DNA of 40,446 nucleotides from CAZFQG01 sp964520785 (GCA_964520785.1 CAZFQG010000032.1:1-40446); one strand, 5' to 3'; positions 18,101-25,458 are shown, numbered from the stretch's first letter. Notes: generated by a model not told the origin, from the letters alone. Program-made: numbers and translations.

Positions 18101-19171
18101 GAGAAACTTCTCGAGCGACTCGTGGGCCGCTGGATCTCCGCCGGCGACCGCTTCGCGGATAACGGCCGAGCGGCCCTTCAATTCCTCGATCCGTTCGAGG
18201 TATTCCGGACCGTCGGGATACCGGTCGCCGAACGTCTTGGTCAAATCCTCCACGGCCAGCCGGAGCGAGTCGAACCGGATCGGAGCCAGCCGCTCCTCGG
18301 CCGTCAGCAACGAAGCGGCCCGCTCGAAGATCGCCAGCCACCGGGCATCGTCCGGGGAGGCGTCCTCGGCGACGAGTTGCTCGTACGTTCCCTTCAAAAA
18401 GGAGCCCTTCTCGCCCAGTTTACCGAGCAGGTTGCCCAGCAGGCCCTTCTCGATGTCGTTCCCCCTCGCGGCCGAGAACCAGTTATTCGCCTGTAAATCG
18501 ACGAAGCGGCAAAGCCACGCCCCCTGCACCGGAAAATCGGCCTCGATCCGTTGCCAGGCGCCCAGGACCCTCTGGTCCAGCACCGGGTTCGAAGAAAACG
18601 CGAAACCGTGGCCGCCGGTGCGATTGTAGATTTTCAGCAACAGCGCGTTCTTGCCCGGCTTCAATTGGAGCGTAGCACGGTCCTGATTCAAGGCCGGTCC
18701 CCTCGGGACGTCGTTGGCGAGAATCCGCTCGCCGTTGAGAAACACGGCCAGTCCGTCGTCGCTGCCGAACCCGGCCGGAACCGCCTCGGCGCTGTTCGAT
18801 TCAATCACGCGAAACAAGTAAGTCGAACCGCCGTCGCCACCGGGCAGCATATGGACCACCCCGTCGGCCAGGTCCGCGCGCATCGTCCATTTCGGCTCGC
18901 CGTTCTCATTCTTCGCCTCGAGATCGACTCCCTTCTCGGGGAAGAGGACATCGGCAAAACCGCCGGACTTCATCCACCCCGTCGTGTACCAGGGGCCGAA
19001 GCGGACCTCGCTCGGCTGGATTCGGCCGGCCTTTTCGGCGGCGACGAACGCGGCTCGGGTGGCGGCGACGGTTTCGGAAAAAGTCGCCTTCTTCACGTAG
19101 AGATCGTCCGCGCCGGCGGCGCGGACGAAAAACGGCGCAAGGAGCGTGCAAACGGCAAGGATGTAGCGCAT
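15155..19171 (-). CDS. HzsA-related secreted protein with two haem-c motifs and C-terminal SUMF1 domain
   Basis: The protein has 1338 residues from the ATG at 19171, which starts the signal peptide (MRYILAVCTLLAPFFVRAAGA); a TTG at 19186 is possible. A jelly-roll-like region (about 40-200, with GSDDGLAVFLNGERI and LKPGKNALLLKIYN) is followed by a helical stretch. A beta-propeller-like middle domain (about 420-800) resembles the hydrazine synthase alpha-subunit middle domain. Two CVGCH haem-binding motifs are at residues 833-837 and 883-887. The end (about 1070-1335) is a SUMF1/formylglycine-enzyme-like domain (PAGSFVMGDVGGDRDELP, LPTEAEWEWACRAG, VVRGGSW). The catalytic cysteine pair of true FGE is absent after RGGSW. 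It is likely an extracytoplasmic diheme redox protein. Real hydrazine synthesis is not implied, since no hzsB/C is present. Confidence 0.83.
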   Translation of the reverse strand: MRYILAVCTLLAPFFVRAAGADDLYVKKATFSETVAATRAAFVAAEKAGRIQPSEVRFGPWYTTGWMKSGGFADVLFPEKGVDLEAKNENGEPKWTMRADLADGVVHMLPGGDGGSTYLFRVIESNSAEAVPAGFGSDDGLAVFLNGERILANDVPRGPALNQDRATLQLKPGKNALLLKIYNRTGGHGFAFSSNPVLDQRVLGAWQRIEADFPVQGAWLCRFVDLQANNWFSAARGNDIEKGLLGNLLGKLGEKGSFLKGTYEQLVAEDASPDDARWLAIFERAASLLTAEERLAPIRFDSLRLAVEDLTKTFGDRYPDGPEYLERIEELKGRSAVIREAVAGGDPAAHESLEKFLADYESLRRDALLSNPLMDFDALLFRRARNAGLLNNWISSCSRGKGGYGNEIATLSPPRPDGRAETFLQPKTDTFLGDMCLHWDADRMLVTSLGTDNEWHVFEVDMATREMIQVTPDMGEQVDNAEAIYTPDGAIIFSSTATMLGVPCVGGTNDVANLYRLEPDRKTVRQLTFEQDQDWCPTILNNGRVMYLRWEYTDTPHYFTRVLFSMNPDGTRQMEHYGSNSFWPNSLFFAKACPNHPTKFVGIVSGHHGVARVGELCIFDPAKGRQENAGAVQRIPGRDEKVPGPIIDQLVDASWPKFLHPWPLSDKYFLVSMQPTPQSNRGIYLVDVFDNMLLLHEEPAYGLYEPVPLAPRPTPPAIPSQVDLTKKEATVYLTDVYMGDGLRGVPRGHVTSLRLFTYSFGYRLIGGHHMVGMESSWDCKRILGEVPVQEDGSAVFEIPANMPVAIQPLDKDGAALQLMRSWFVGQPGERVSCVGCHEKQNTTPPSRFTMAGQSKPMKLEAPYGGPRMVGFKHEIQPILDRYCVGCHDGQEEGRPNFANTAQGPSGFSYSYHALHGYTRRPGPESDYHMFRPMEYHSSTSELTQMLEKGHHNVQLDEKSRYLLNLWIDMNVPYFATWTEIAEAGGIGHNLREPIEHIAAKYSENLLKYAGVDYRPEEDAKRPLPPKPEFVKPEELPEPDYSAPAVSGWPFSAQVATQMQRGEPRAVELNDGVVMTFVPIPAGSFVMGDVGGDRDELPRSPVTIARPFRMMTTEVTNAMFAEFDASHDSRYIDQQSKDHTRPGYVANAPNQPVIRITWKQANDFCRWLSAKTGRVCRLPTEAEWEWACRAGSDTPMWWGQTGDDFTAKADLADESLKLFVVAGVDPQPIKNPPDWMAFIPMAEGFNDGRMYAGDVAHYEANPWGLHDMHGSVAEWTSSDYRPYPYVAADGREAGNPTTVKVVRGGSWRDRPHRARSGFRLKYQPWQPVFNVGFRVVMEE

Positions 19172-19264
19172 GAGATTCTTCAGCAATCAGGTGGGAAAAC
19201 CGGCCGCTTCACGGACCGGCACGCAGGGGCAGGAATCGCATCCGGCCGGCCCGAGGGCCCGGCC

Positions 19265-19305
19265 GGAAAAAAACAACGGTACCGGCCGAATGCCGACCGG
19301 TACCG
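19265..19305 (-). terminator. Strong rho-independent terminator after the VOC gene
   Basis: On the minus strand CGGTACCGG and CCGGTACCG form a perfect 9-bp GC-rich stem around an 11-base loop, followed by TTGTTTTTTT. It begins 7 bases after the VOC stop. It marks the end of the dhaK-to-VOC transcription unit and separates it from the HzsA-related gene. Confidence 0.87.
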
Positions 19306-19311
19306 CGGTGC

Positions 19312-19623
19312 TCAAGACTTTTGCATCAATTCAATCGGCGCGCCGTCGTGGATGATAAACGCGCATCTGAGGCCGGGGAACGGCTCGAACGGTTCGAGCA
19401 GAATCTCCTTGCCCTCCAGTTCGGCCGCCAGGTCGTCCACCAGGAAGGCTACGTGGGGCGTCGTTTTCAGCAGCTCCGGCATGGGGCTGTCTTCATCGAA
19501 ACCGAGCCACTCCACCTTAAACGGCGAATTCTCGCAGTCACTGTAATGGACCTTGCCGCCTTCAAGGTAGCCGGCGAAATCCTTCTTTTCGGCCGTGGGG
19601 ATTCCCACGTGATGGAATTGCAT
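19312..19623 (-). CDS. Small VOC-family (glyoxalase-like) protein
   Basis: A 103-residue single-domain vicinal-oxygen-chelate protein beginning MQFHHVGIPTAEK and ending with APIELMQ. The early His (HHVGIP) and late Glu (PIELM) are the usual metal ligands. VOC members isomerise, epimerise or cleave small oxo-compounds; this one lacks features pointing to one reaction. The ATG follows GGAG at 9 bases. It starts 39 bases after the cupin gene and ends just before a strong terminator, so it is the last gene of the dhaK-dhaL-lsrF-cupin cluster. An aldose/ketose or dicarbonyl step is a reasonable guess, no more. Confidence 0.8.
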   Translation of the reverse strand: MQFHHVGIPTAEKKDFAGYLEGGKVHYSDCENSPFKVEWLGFDEDSPMPELLKTTPHVAFLVDDLAAELEGKEILLEPFEPFPGLRCAFIIHDGAPIELMQKS

Positions 19624-19662
19624 CTTGCGTTCTCCGGAAACTTAGTCTGGTGTCCTTGGATC

Positions 19663-20328
19663 TCAGAATCCGACCGTCGGATTCGTGAACCGCAGTCCGT
19701 CACCGGAATGGAAGGAGCCATATTCGGTGACGATCGCGCCTTCCGGACCGCCCATCATGAAGTGGGGCGCCTCCAGCCGGTTCAGTGCCGCCATGTCGCC
19801 GACCTCGAGCTTGCCGACGCACTTCGTCGTGATGTGGCCCTTCTGGCTCTTGGGAAGATCGAATTCACACTCGACCGTCTCGTCTCCTTCACCGAACGTG
19901 TAGATCGATCCGTGGCGGACCTGCCAGCACTCGTGCTTGGCCGGCTTGTCTTCCGCCGGAGCATGGGCGTGCTCGACGATCATCTGGCCCGGCAGGAGGA
20001 AAATCTCGTGGCCGAAATAGCCGTATTCCTTCTCGTTGACCCAGAAGATGCCGCCCATTCCGACCCGGGCGAAATCGTTCTGCTTGAAGTCGGCGGCCCA
20101 AAAGTCCTTATTGCCTTTGAGCGAATCGCGCAGCGAGTAGTCGTGGTGTTCGAACAACTCCTGGTAGGCCTTCAAACCGGCTTCCTGGTCGAATTCGCCG
20201 TTCTTGTAGAATTCCTCGTTCGTAAACTTCCGCAAACCGCCCTTCTTGCCGGCGGCCATGGCGCTGCCACACGGTGCCGCGGCCACGAGACCGGCGGCGC
20301 TAAACCCCAACATTTGACGTCGATTCAT
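19663..20328 (-). CDS. Signal-bearing D-lyxose isomerase-like cupin
   Basis: A 221-residue cupin of the D-lyxose ketol-isomerase family. The metal ligands are His120, His122 (VEHAHAP), Glu133 (KHECWQV) and His189 (APHFMMGG). The usual family is cytoplasmic and isomerises D-lyxose/D-mannose-like aldoses to ketoses. Here the N-terminus (MNRRQMLGFSAAGLVAAAPCGSAMA) looks like a Tat- or Sec-type signal, so the enzyme is probably exported. The ATG follows AAGGA. It lies 163 bases downstream of the lsrF-type gene and 39 bases before the VOC gene. Its ketose product could feed the DhaKL kinase after uptake, but this is inference. Confidence 0.83.
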   Translation of the reverse strand: MNRRQMLGFSAAGLVAAAPCGSAMAAGKKGGLRKFTNEEFYKNGEFDQEAGLKAYQELFEHHDYSLRDSLKGNKDFWAADFKQNDFARVGMGGIFWVNEKEYGYFGHEIFLLPGQMIVEHAHAPAEDKPAKHECWQVRHGSIYTFGEGDETVECEFDLPKSQKGHITTKCVGKLEVGDMAALNRLEAPHFMMGGPEGAIVTEYGSFHSGDGLRFTNPTVGF

Positions 20329-20491
20329 TGGGCTGTCCTTTTTTGAAAAATTACTCTTGGCGGAATTGTCCCGCCGGAAATCGTTTCTTGGTTATCGCGA
20401 AACCGCGAGGGGCGGCGAACCGCTCGGGCGCGGCGCTCCACGCGCGGATTGATTGTTCTCAGGCTGGTCTTCCGTGACCTTCCACTGGTTC

Positions 20492-21373
20492 TTATCCCTC
20501 GCTCTTGAGGGTCTCGTACATCTCGTATGCCTTCTCCGGCTTCTCTCCCTCGTGGACGACCGCGCGGATCGCCTGGATCATCGAAACGGGGCACTCGGCC
20601 TGGAAAACGTTTCGGCCCATGTCGACTCCGGCGGCACCTTGGTCGATCGCCTGATAAGCCATCCGCAACGCCTCCAGCTCCGGCAACTTCTTCCCGCCGG
20701 CGATGATGATAGGCACCGGCACGGAGGCGGTAACCTTCTCGAAACCTTCGGCACAGTAATAGGTCTTGATGACGTGGGCGCCGTTCTCGGCGCAAACCCG
20801 GCTGGCCATGCCGAGGTAACGCGCGTCGCGGACCAGTTCCTTGCCGACCGCCGTGACGCCGAGCGTCGGAATGCCGTACCGCATTCCCAGATCAATCGTC
20901 TCGGTCAGGTTCCGGATCGTCAGCGCCTCGAACAATTTGTCGCCGACCGCCACCATCACCGCCAGCAAGGAAGCGTTCAGACGCACCGCTTCCTCGATAT
21001 CCATGATACACTCATTGTTCAAGTCGTTCAAAATGGTAGAACCGGCCGAATACCGCAACGAGACCGGCTTATTGAACGTCGGAGGCACGACCGAGCGGAG
21101 AATTCCCCGGGTACACATGATGCTGTCGGCGTACTCCAAGAGGGGAACAATCGTCAAATCAATACGCTCTAGTCCCGTAGTGGGGCCCATAATATATCCA
21201 TGATCGAACGCAAGCATCACGGTCTTGCCCGATTTCGGGTTAAAAACCCGCGATAGGCGGTCCTGCATACCCCAATCCAGGTGGCACGAGCCCTTGAGGA
21301 AATAGCCTTCCGTCTTTTGAGGGGTGTCTAGTCCGTATTTCTTGCCTTCGCTCACGCTGTCTGCATCGGGCAT
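20492..21373 (-). CDS. lsrF: LsrF-type class I aldolase/thiolase
   Basis: A 293-residue protein strongly resembling E. coli LsrF throughout: LDWGMQ, RLSR-FNP-GKTVMLAFDHGY, GPTTGLERID, CTRGILRSVVPP, IIAGGKKLPE and DQGAAGVDMGRN. The Schiff-base lysine is Lys203 in VIKTYY, the same number as in E. coli. LsrF transfers an acetyl group from 3-hydroxy-5-phosphonooxypentane-2,4-dione to CoA, giving DHAP and acetyl-CoA. Here no lsrK, lsrG or lsr transporter gene is visible; dhaK and dhaL precede it instead. The ATG at 21373 (AAGGAA at 6 bases) is preferred over upstream in-frame codons. The true substrate may differ from that of E. coli LsrF. Confidence 0.9.
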   Translation of the reverse strand: MPDADSVSEGKKYGLDTPQKTEGYFLKGSCHLDWGMQDRLSRVFNPKSGKTVMLAFDHGYIMGPTTGLERIDLTIVPLLEYADSIMCTRGILRSVVPPTFNKPVSLRYSAGSTILNDLNNECIMDIEEAVRLNASLLAVMVAVGDKLFEALTIRNLTETIDLGMRYGIPTLGVTAVGKELVRDARYLGMASRVCAENGAHVIKTYYCAEGFEKVTASVPVPIIIAGGKKLPELEALRMAYQAIDQGAAGVDMGRNVFQAECPVSMIQAIRAVVHEGEKPEKAYEMYETLKSEG

Positions 21374-21469
21374 GTTATTTCCTTTCGTGGTTTGTATGGT
21401 TTCGTTTGGATTTTTTGGTGCCAACTTGGGTTGGAATGCAATCATTCCCCCCGCACGGGCGATTCTCAC

Positions 21470-22078
21470 TTAGGCCTCGGCGAAGGCCGCGAAGATCAAC
21501 GAGAAGCTCCTCGCCCCGGCGTCCATGTGACCCTTCGTCCGCTCGCCGAGGTTTCGTGCGCGGCCGAATTTGGCGGTCATTTCCCGGGTCGCCTCGGCAC
21601 CCTTGGCGGCGGCCTCGGCGGCGGTGACGAAGAGGGCCGCAAGTTCCGACTTGCCCTCCATCACCTCCACCGCCGGCAGGATCGCGTCCATCATCGTCTT
21701 ATCGCCGATCCCGGCCTTACTGTACTTCCGCAGTCCGGCCACGCCGGAGCGGAACATGGCGGCCACTTCGGGCGCGTTCAGCTCTTCCGCATCGACCGCG
21801 TCCCCCATCCCCAGGAAGAACGAACCGATCAGGGGGCCCGCCGACCCGACGCCGACCGACATGACGGCCATTGCGACGTTCGCGAGCATTTCCTTGAAAG
21901 AACCGCCGGTTTGCGCCGCCGCATCGGCGGCCTTCATTACCCGCAAGATCGACGTTCCGTGGTCGCCGTCGCCGGTCGCGGCGTCGAGCTTGTTGAGTTC
22001 GTCGAGATTCTTCTCGATCTTCTTCGTCGCGGCCGATATCTTGGCGGCGAAGTCCGATTTGCTCAGGGTGTTCGACAT
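21470..22078 (-). CDS. dhaL: Dihydroxyacetone kinase L subunit (nucleotide-binding)
   Basis: A 202-residue DhaL subunit. The magnesium/nucleotide aspartates are in LDAATGDGDHG (Asp32, Asp37, Asp39), aligned with E. coli DhaL. SVGVGSAGPLIGSFF and the all-helical pattern fit the family. It phosphorylates the ketone bound to DhaK. In PTS-type systems DhaL needs DhaM for phosphate; no dhaM is visible here, so ATP may be the direct donor. It starts 43 bases after dhaK and lies 96 bases before the lsrF-type gene, in one operon. Confidence 0.93.
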   Translation of the reverse strand: MSNTLSKSDFAAKISAATKKIEKNLDELNKLDAATGDGDHGTSILRVMKAADAAAQTGGSFKEMLANVAMAVMSVGVGSAGPLIGSFFLGMGDAVDAEELNAPEVAAMFRSGVAGLRKYSKAGIGDKTMMDAILPAVEVMEGKSELAALFVTAAEAAAKGAEATREMTAKFGRARNLGERTKGHMDAGARSFSLIFAAFAEA

Positions 22079-22121
22079 GGATGGTTCGGTCTTTTGCGCG
22101 ACAAGCGGACGGTGAAACCTC

Positions 22122-23126
22122 TTACCGAGTAACCCAATACGGCGCGTTGCTCGGGGCCTTTAAACAGCCCAGCAATTCGGCGTCCACCTTTGCCAGAAAC
22201 ATCTGGAAACCGGCCGCCTCTTGGACGGTGAGCATTTCCTCGCACCGGCTGATCACCACCTTGACGCCCATTGCCTCGAGCACTTGGTACGCCTTGCGGA
22301 AGACGATGAACATCTCCATCAGCGTCGTCGCGCCGGAGCCGTTGATGATCAGCATGACCTCATCGCCACTCTTCGCGTCGACCGCGGCGGCCAACTTGTT
22401 CACCATCGTCTCGGCCGTCTCGTCCGCGCTCATGATTTTTTGCGGGCCGGTTCCTCCCCCTTCACCGTGCTGGCCCATGCCGATTTCCATCATGTCGTCC
22501 GGGAGCGTTGAAATGTACTCGCCCGACTGCGGAGCCGTCGCCGTCTTCATCGTCACGGCGAGGGTCGCCATCTGGTTATTGAAACGCTCCGCGATCGCGA
22601 GGACTTCATCCAGACTCTTCCCGGCCTCGGCCGCCGCTCCGGCAATCTTGAAAAGCGGAATACAGCCGCCCAAGCCACGCCGGTCCTCGATCGGCGCCGC
22701 GGTACCGGGCGCAATATCCTCGTGGGTGAGAATGCTCTTGACGTTGATCCCCTCCTTCGCCGCCATGTCCAGGGCCATATTGCCGTTGAGGACGTCTCCC
22801 TGGTGGTTGAGGATAACCAGCAGAATTCCGGCATCGCGATTGAACATCCGCAGGGCCTCGAGCACCTTCGGTCCCGGAGGGGCCGCGAAGATGTCGCCGA
22901 CGACGCTGGCGTCCAACATTCCTTCACCCACGTATCCGCTCAGCGCCGGCTCGTGCCCCGCCCCGCCGAGCGTGACCAGCGCCACCTTGCTTGTGTCCTT
23001 CGGCGTCGCGCGGACGACGATCTTCTGGCTTTCCAACTTGACCTTGTCCGAATAGGCCAGGCAATAACCTTCCAGTAGCTCGGGCGTGAGATTGGCGGGA
23101 TCGTTAAGGAATTTTTTCATAACCAT
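22122..23126 (-). CDS. dhaK: Dihydroxyacetone kinase K subunit (ketone-binding)
   Basis: A 334-residue DhaK subunit. The substrate-binding histidines are His58 in GGAGHEP and His220 in GMGQHGEGG, and the catalytic Asp is Asp111 in HQGDVLN. These fit E. coli His56, His218 and Asp109. The family binds a short ketose, usually dihydroxyacetone, as a hemiaminal to the second histidine. Two starts are possible, ATG at 23126 or 23120; the first is chosen, and upstream AGGA (about 9 bases) favours it weakly. It is the first gene of a five-gene minus-strand cluster. GMGQHGEGGGTG differs from the usual GIHNEPG, so the substrate may not be dihydroxyacetone itself. Confidence 0.92.
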   Translation of the reverse strand: MVMKKFLNDPANLTPELLEGYCLAYSDKVKLESQKIVVRATPKDTSKVALVTLGGAGHEPALSGYVGEGMLDASVVGDIFAAPPGPKVLEALRMFNRDAGILLVILNHQGDVLNGNMALDMAAKEGINVKSILTHEDIAPGTAAPIEDRRGLGGCIPLFKIAGAAAEAGKSLDEVLAIAERFNNQMATLAVTMKTATAPQSGEYISTLPDDMMEIGMGQHGEGGGTGPQKIMSADETAETMVNKLAAAVDAKSGDEVMLIINGSGATTLMEMFIVFRKAYQVLEAMGVKVVISRCEEMLTVQEAAGFQMFLAKVDAELLGCLKAPSNAPYWVTR

Positions 23127-23217
23127 GGCAAAATCCTGCTTCCTGCAAAAAGGGGGTGTCGGGTCGAATGGAACGGCCATTCGTGACGTGCGGTAGGATA
23201 CGGTACAAAGGAATCTT

Positions 23218-23246
23218 ATTCTAGCGGAACCGAAACCCGAACGGAA
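23218..23246 (-). promoter_or_regulatory. Candidate promoter for the dhaK operon
   Basis: On the minus strand -10 TAGAAT (23223-23218) has a 17-bp spacer to TTCCGT (23246-23241), a weak -35. Transcription would start about 85 bases upstream of dhaK. Confidence 0.4.
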
Positions 23247-23472
23247 GAGTGGCGCCGCGAACTCGCAATCCAGAATTCTCGCATTCTCTCTTTTTCCAAA
23301 AACCCCTAGTACGCGGTACTTTCTCCTAACCATCAATGGGTTATTTGGAAAGTCCGAGGTGAGAAGGTCGGGCACATCCGTTTTCGGTCGGCACTTTTCA
23401 CCCAGAAGGAGACGGATCGGCCGAAAAAAAGCCATATCCCGGACTTCGCGGGGCTCCGGGGCGGATCGGCAC

Positions 23473-23501
23473 TTGCACGGTTGCGACCGGCGGAGTACCG
23501 T
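23473..23501 (+). promoter_or_regulatory. Candidate promoter for Tat-exported protein gene
   Basis: -35 TTGCAC (23473-23478) and a weaker -10 TACCGT (23496-23501) have a 17-bp spacer. The leader would be about 40 bases long. Confidence 0.42.
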
Positions 23502-23548
23502 ACTTCTGAAGAGCCACCACCACTTTCATTCCACCGATAGGGAGAACC

Positions 23549-24442
23549 ATGAGCCGCCCAGCATTCCGAAGACGAACCTCGCGCAGACATTTTCTGGCCA
23601 CCTCATTCACCGGGATTTCCGCCACGGCCGTCGCCGCCGGGTTCGGACTGGTCGCCGAAGTCGGGCGTTCCGAGGAAGGCCGGACCGCCGACGCCGCGAC
23701 GGAGATCGGGAAAACCCCTTGTCTGGATTACGGACGTTCCTTCATTTGCCACACCTCGCCGAAAAACTCCGTCCGATTCTGGGTGGAGAGCCGGACGACG
23801 ATTTTCGACGACGAGAACGGGACGTCGACCGAGTTCTACCAGTGCGGCTCCTGCAAGAGCGAGAACACGTTCGCCGAGCAAGACCTTTTCCACGCCGACA
23901 ACTACGATTTTCTGCCGATCTTCGGCGGCGCCGAGGCCGAAGACGTACTGGTGTTTCGCCGCACGGCCTACTTGAGCGACCGCTACAAAACGGTGGCCAA
24001 ATCGGACGACTACTGGGGCAAGCCGATCCTCAAGCTCCGCGAGGGGAGGAACGTCCGCATTCTCGGCACGTGGGAGGAGATCGCGGAGGCGACGGCCGAG
24101 GCGGTCCCCCTCGTCAGCCGGACCGAGATATCCAATCCGGAAACGAAACTCCGCGCGGTCATCGAGTGTCCCATCAAGACGATGAACATTCATCCCGGCG
24201 ACCGGAAATACCAGGTCGATACCGGCCCCATCGCCTTTCCCGACCTGGCCCGGCGAGCGGAACCTCTGATCGATCTGTTGAGCCTGGCCTTCATCGCCTT
24301 CAACGCGCCCCACTTCGCCGACTTCATCGTCGAGCAACCGACGGCCGTGCTGGAGGGGGAAAAAGAGGTCTGCGAGATCTACCACTATTCCGACCCCTTT
24401 AGCCTTCCGGCGAAGAACGTCCTGCTGGGCTTGGAAGGATGA
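23549..24442 (+). CDS. Tat-exported protein of unknown function with cysteine pairs
   Basis: A 297-residue protein with an RRTSRRHFLATS twin-arginine-like motif followed by a hydrophobic stretch, so probably exported folded. I do not recognise the family. Four cysteines (58, 67, 99 and 102) cluster near the start of the mature part, the last two as CGSC in EFYQCGSCKS. They could bind a metal or form disulfides. The rest is a mixed alpha/beta sequence without a known catalytic motif. The ATG follows GGGAG (GATAGGGAGAACC). The gene ends about 90 bases before hemC. Nothing in the context fixes its role. Confidence 0.78.
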   Translation: MSRPAFRRRTSRRHFLATSFTGISATAVAAGFGLVAEVGRSEEGRTADAATEIGKTPCLDYGRSFICHTSPKNSVRFWVESRTTIFDDENGTSTEFYQCGSCKSENTFAEQDLFHADNYDFLPIFGGAEAEDVLVFRRTAYLSDRYKTVAKSDDYWGKPILKLREGRNVRILGTWEEIAEATAEAVPLVSRTEISNPETKLRAVIECPIKTMNIHPGDRKYQVDTGPIAFPDLARRAEPLIDLLSLAFIAFNAPHFADFIVEQPTAVLEGEKEVCEIYHYSDPFSLPAKNVLLGLEG

Positions 24443-24534
24443 GCCCCACCCAGCGCGACAGCCACGCGTCGGCGACGTTCGGCGGATGATGTCTACGAAT
24501 GATGTCTACCAAGGTTCAGGAAGAAGGCGCATCA

Positions 24535-25458
24535 ATGGGCGAAAGAATCCGGATCGCCACAAGGGCGAGCAAACTGGCCCGGTGGCAGGCGAATTGGGTC
24601 GCCGCGCGCCTGGGGGAACTGGGGGTCGAGACCGAGTTCGTCCCGATCACCACGAGAGGGGACACCGACCAGCGTCCGATGGGCATGGTGGGGGGGACGA
24701 ACGTCTTTACGAAAGAGGTGCAGGCGGCCGTTCTGGAGGGCCTGGCCGACGTCGCGGTGCACAGCTTGAAGGACCTCGGAACGTCTCCCCCGGCCGAACT
24801 GACGCTGGCGGCCGTTCCTGCAAGAGGGCCCACCCGAGACACCCTGGTTTCCAAGGGGTCGGTCCTCCTCGAAGCGCTTCCCACCGGCGCGGTCGTGGGA
24901 ACCGGCAGCCTCCGCCGCCGTGCCCAACTGACGTTCTTCCGGCCCGATTTGGACATCCGCGACATCCGCGGCAACGTGGAAACGCGAATCGCGAAGCTCG
25001 ACCGGGGCGAGTACGACGCCGTCGTCTTGGCGGAGGCCGGGTTGCGGCGCCTGGCGCTGGAAGACCGAATCAGCGAGATCCTCGGCGAGGCGGTGATGCT
25101 TCCGGCGGTGGGCCAAGGGGCGCTGGGACTGGAAACGAGAGCCGACGATGCCGCCGCCCGGGAGACAATCGGCCGCCTGGACGACCCCTCGACCCGAGCG
25201 GCCGTGACGGCGGAGCGGCGGCTCCTGGCCGTTTTGGAGGGGGGCTGCATGGCCCCGATCGCCGCGTCCGGCCGCGTCGATGAGGACACGAAACGCCTGA
25301 TTCTGATCGCCCGAGTCGTCCGCGCCGACGGAAGGGAGAGACTCGAAGACACCGAAGAAGGCGATCCTCGCGACGCGGCGGACATCGGAGAAAAGCTGGC
25401 CCGGCGGCTGCTCGACGCCGGCGCGGCCGAGCTGATTTGTTTCGGCCGGGGACGTTGA
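24535..25458 (+). CDS. hemC: Hydroxymethylbilane synthase (porphobilinogen deaminase)
   Basis: A 307-residue enzyme that polymerises four porphobilinogens into hydroxymethylbilane in tetrapyrrole synthesis. The dipyrromethane-cofactor cysteine is Cys238 in EGGCMAPI. RIATRASKLARWQ, AVHSLKDL, TGSLRRRAQL and DIRGNVETR are family signatures. The ATG at 24535 gives the usual length and follows AAGAAGG. Two earlier in-frame ATGs (24499, 24502) lie in a 13-bp tandem duplication (24486-24511, unit ATGATGTCTACGA) and are less likely starts. No other haem genes are next to it, although the window encodes a protein with two haem-c motifs. Confidence 0.96.
   Translation: MGERIRIATRASKLARWQANWVAARLGELGVETEFVPITTRGDTDQRPMGMVGGTNVFTKEVQAAVLEGLADVAVHSLKDLGTSPPAELTLAAVPARGPTRDTLVSKGSVLLEALPTGAVVGTGSLRRRAQLTFFRPDLDIRDIRGNVETRIAKLDRGEYDAVVLAEAGLRRLALEDRISEILGEAVMLPAVGQGALGLETRADDAAARETIGRLDDPSTRAAVTAERRLLAVLEGGCMAPIAASGRVDEDTKRLILIARVVRADGRERLEDTEEGDPRDAADIGEKLARRLLDAGAAELICFGRGR

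Larger units (their letters stand above)
23127..23548. other. Non-coding region between divergent dhaK and Tat-protein genes
   Basis: These 422 bases hold candidate promoters in both directions (23218-23246 minus, 23473-23501 plus) and a small palindrome AGTAC-gcg-GTACT (23308-23320) that could be an operator. I see no gene. The short minus-strand frame ending at 23398 has no family resemblance. Confidence 0.7.

Noticed and set aside
15155..19171. Reading the HzsA-related protein as a true hydrazine synthase or a working formylglycine-generating enzyme
   Set aside because: No hzsB/hzsC partner is present and the SUMF1 domain lacks the catalytic cysteines.
23398..23546. Short minus-strand frame (MVLPIGGMKVVVALQKYG...) opposite the promoter region of the Tat protein
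   Set aside because: No ribosome-binding site or family likeness; it overlaps probable promoter sequence.
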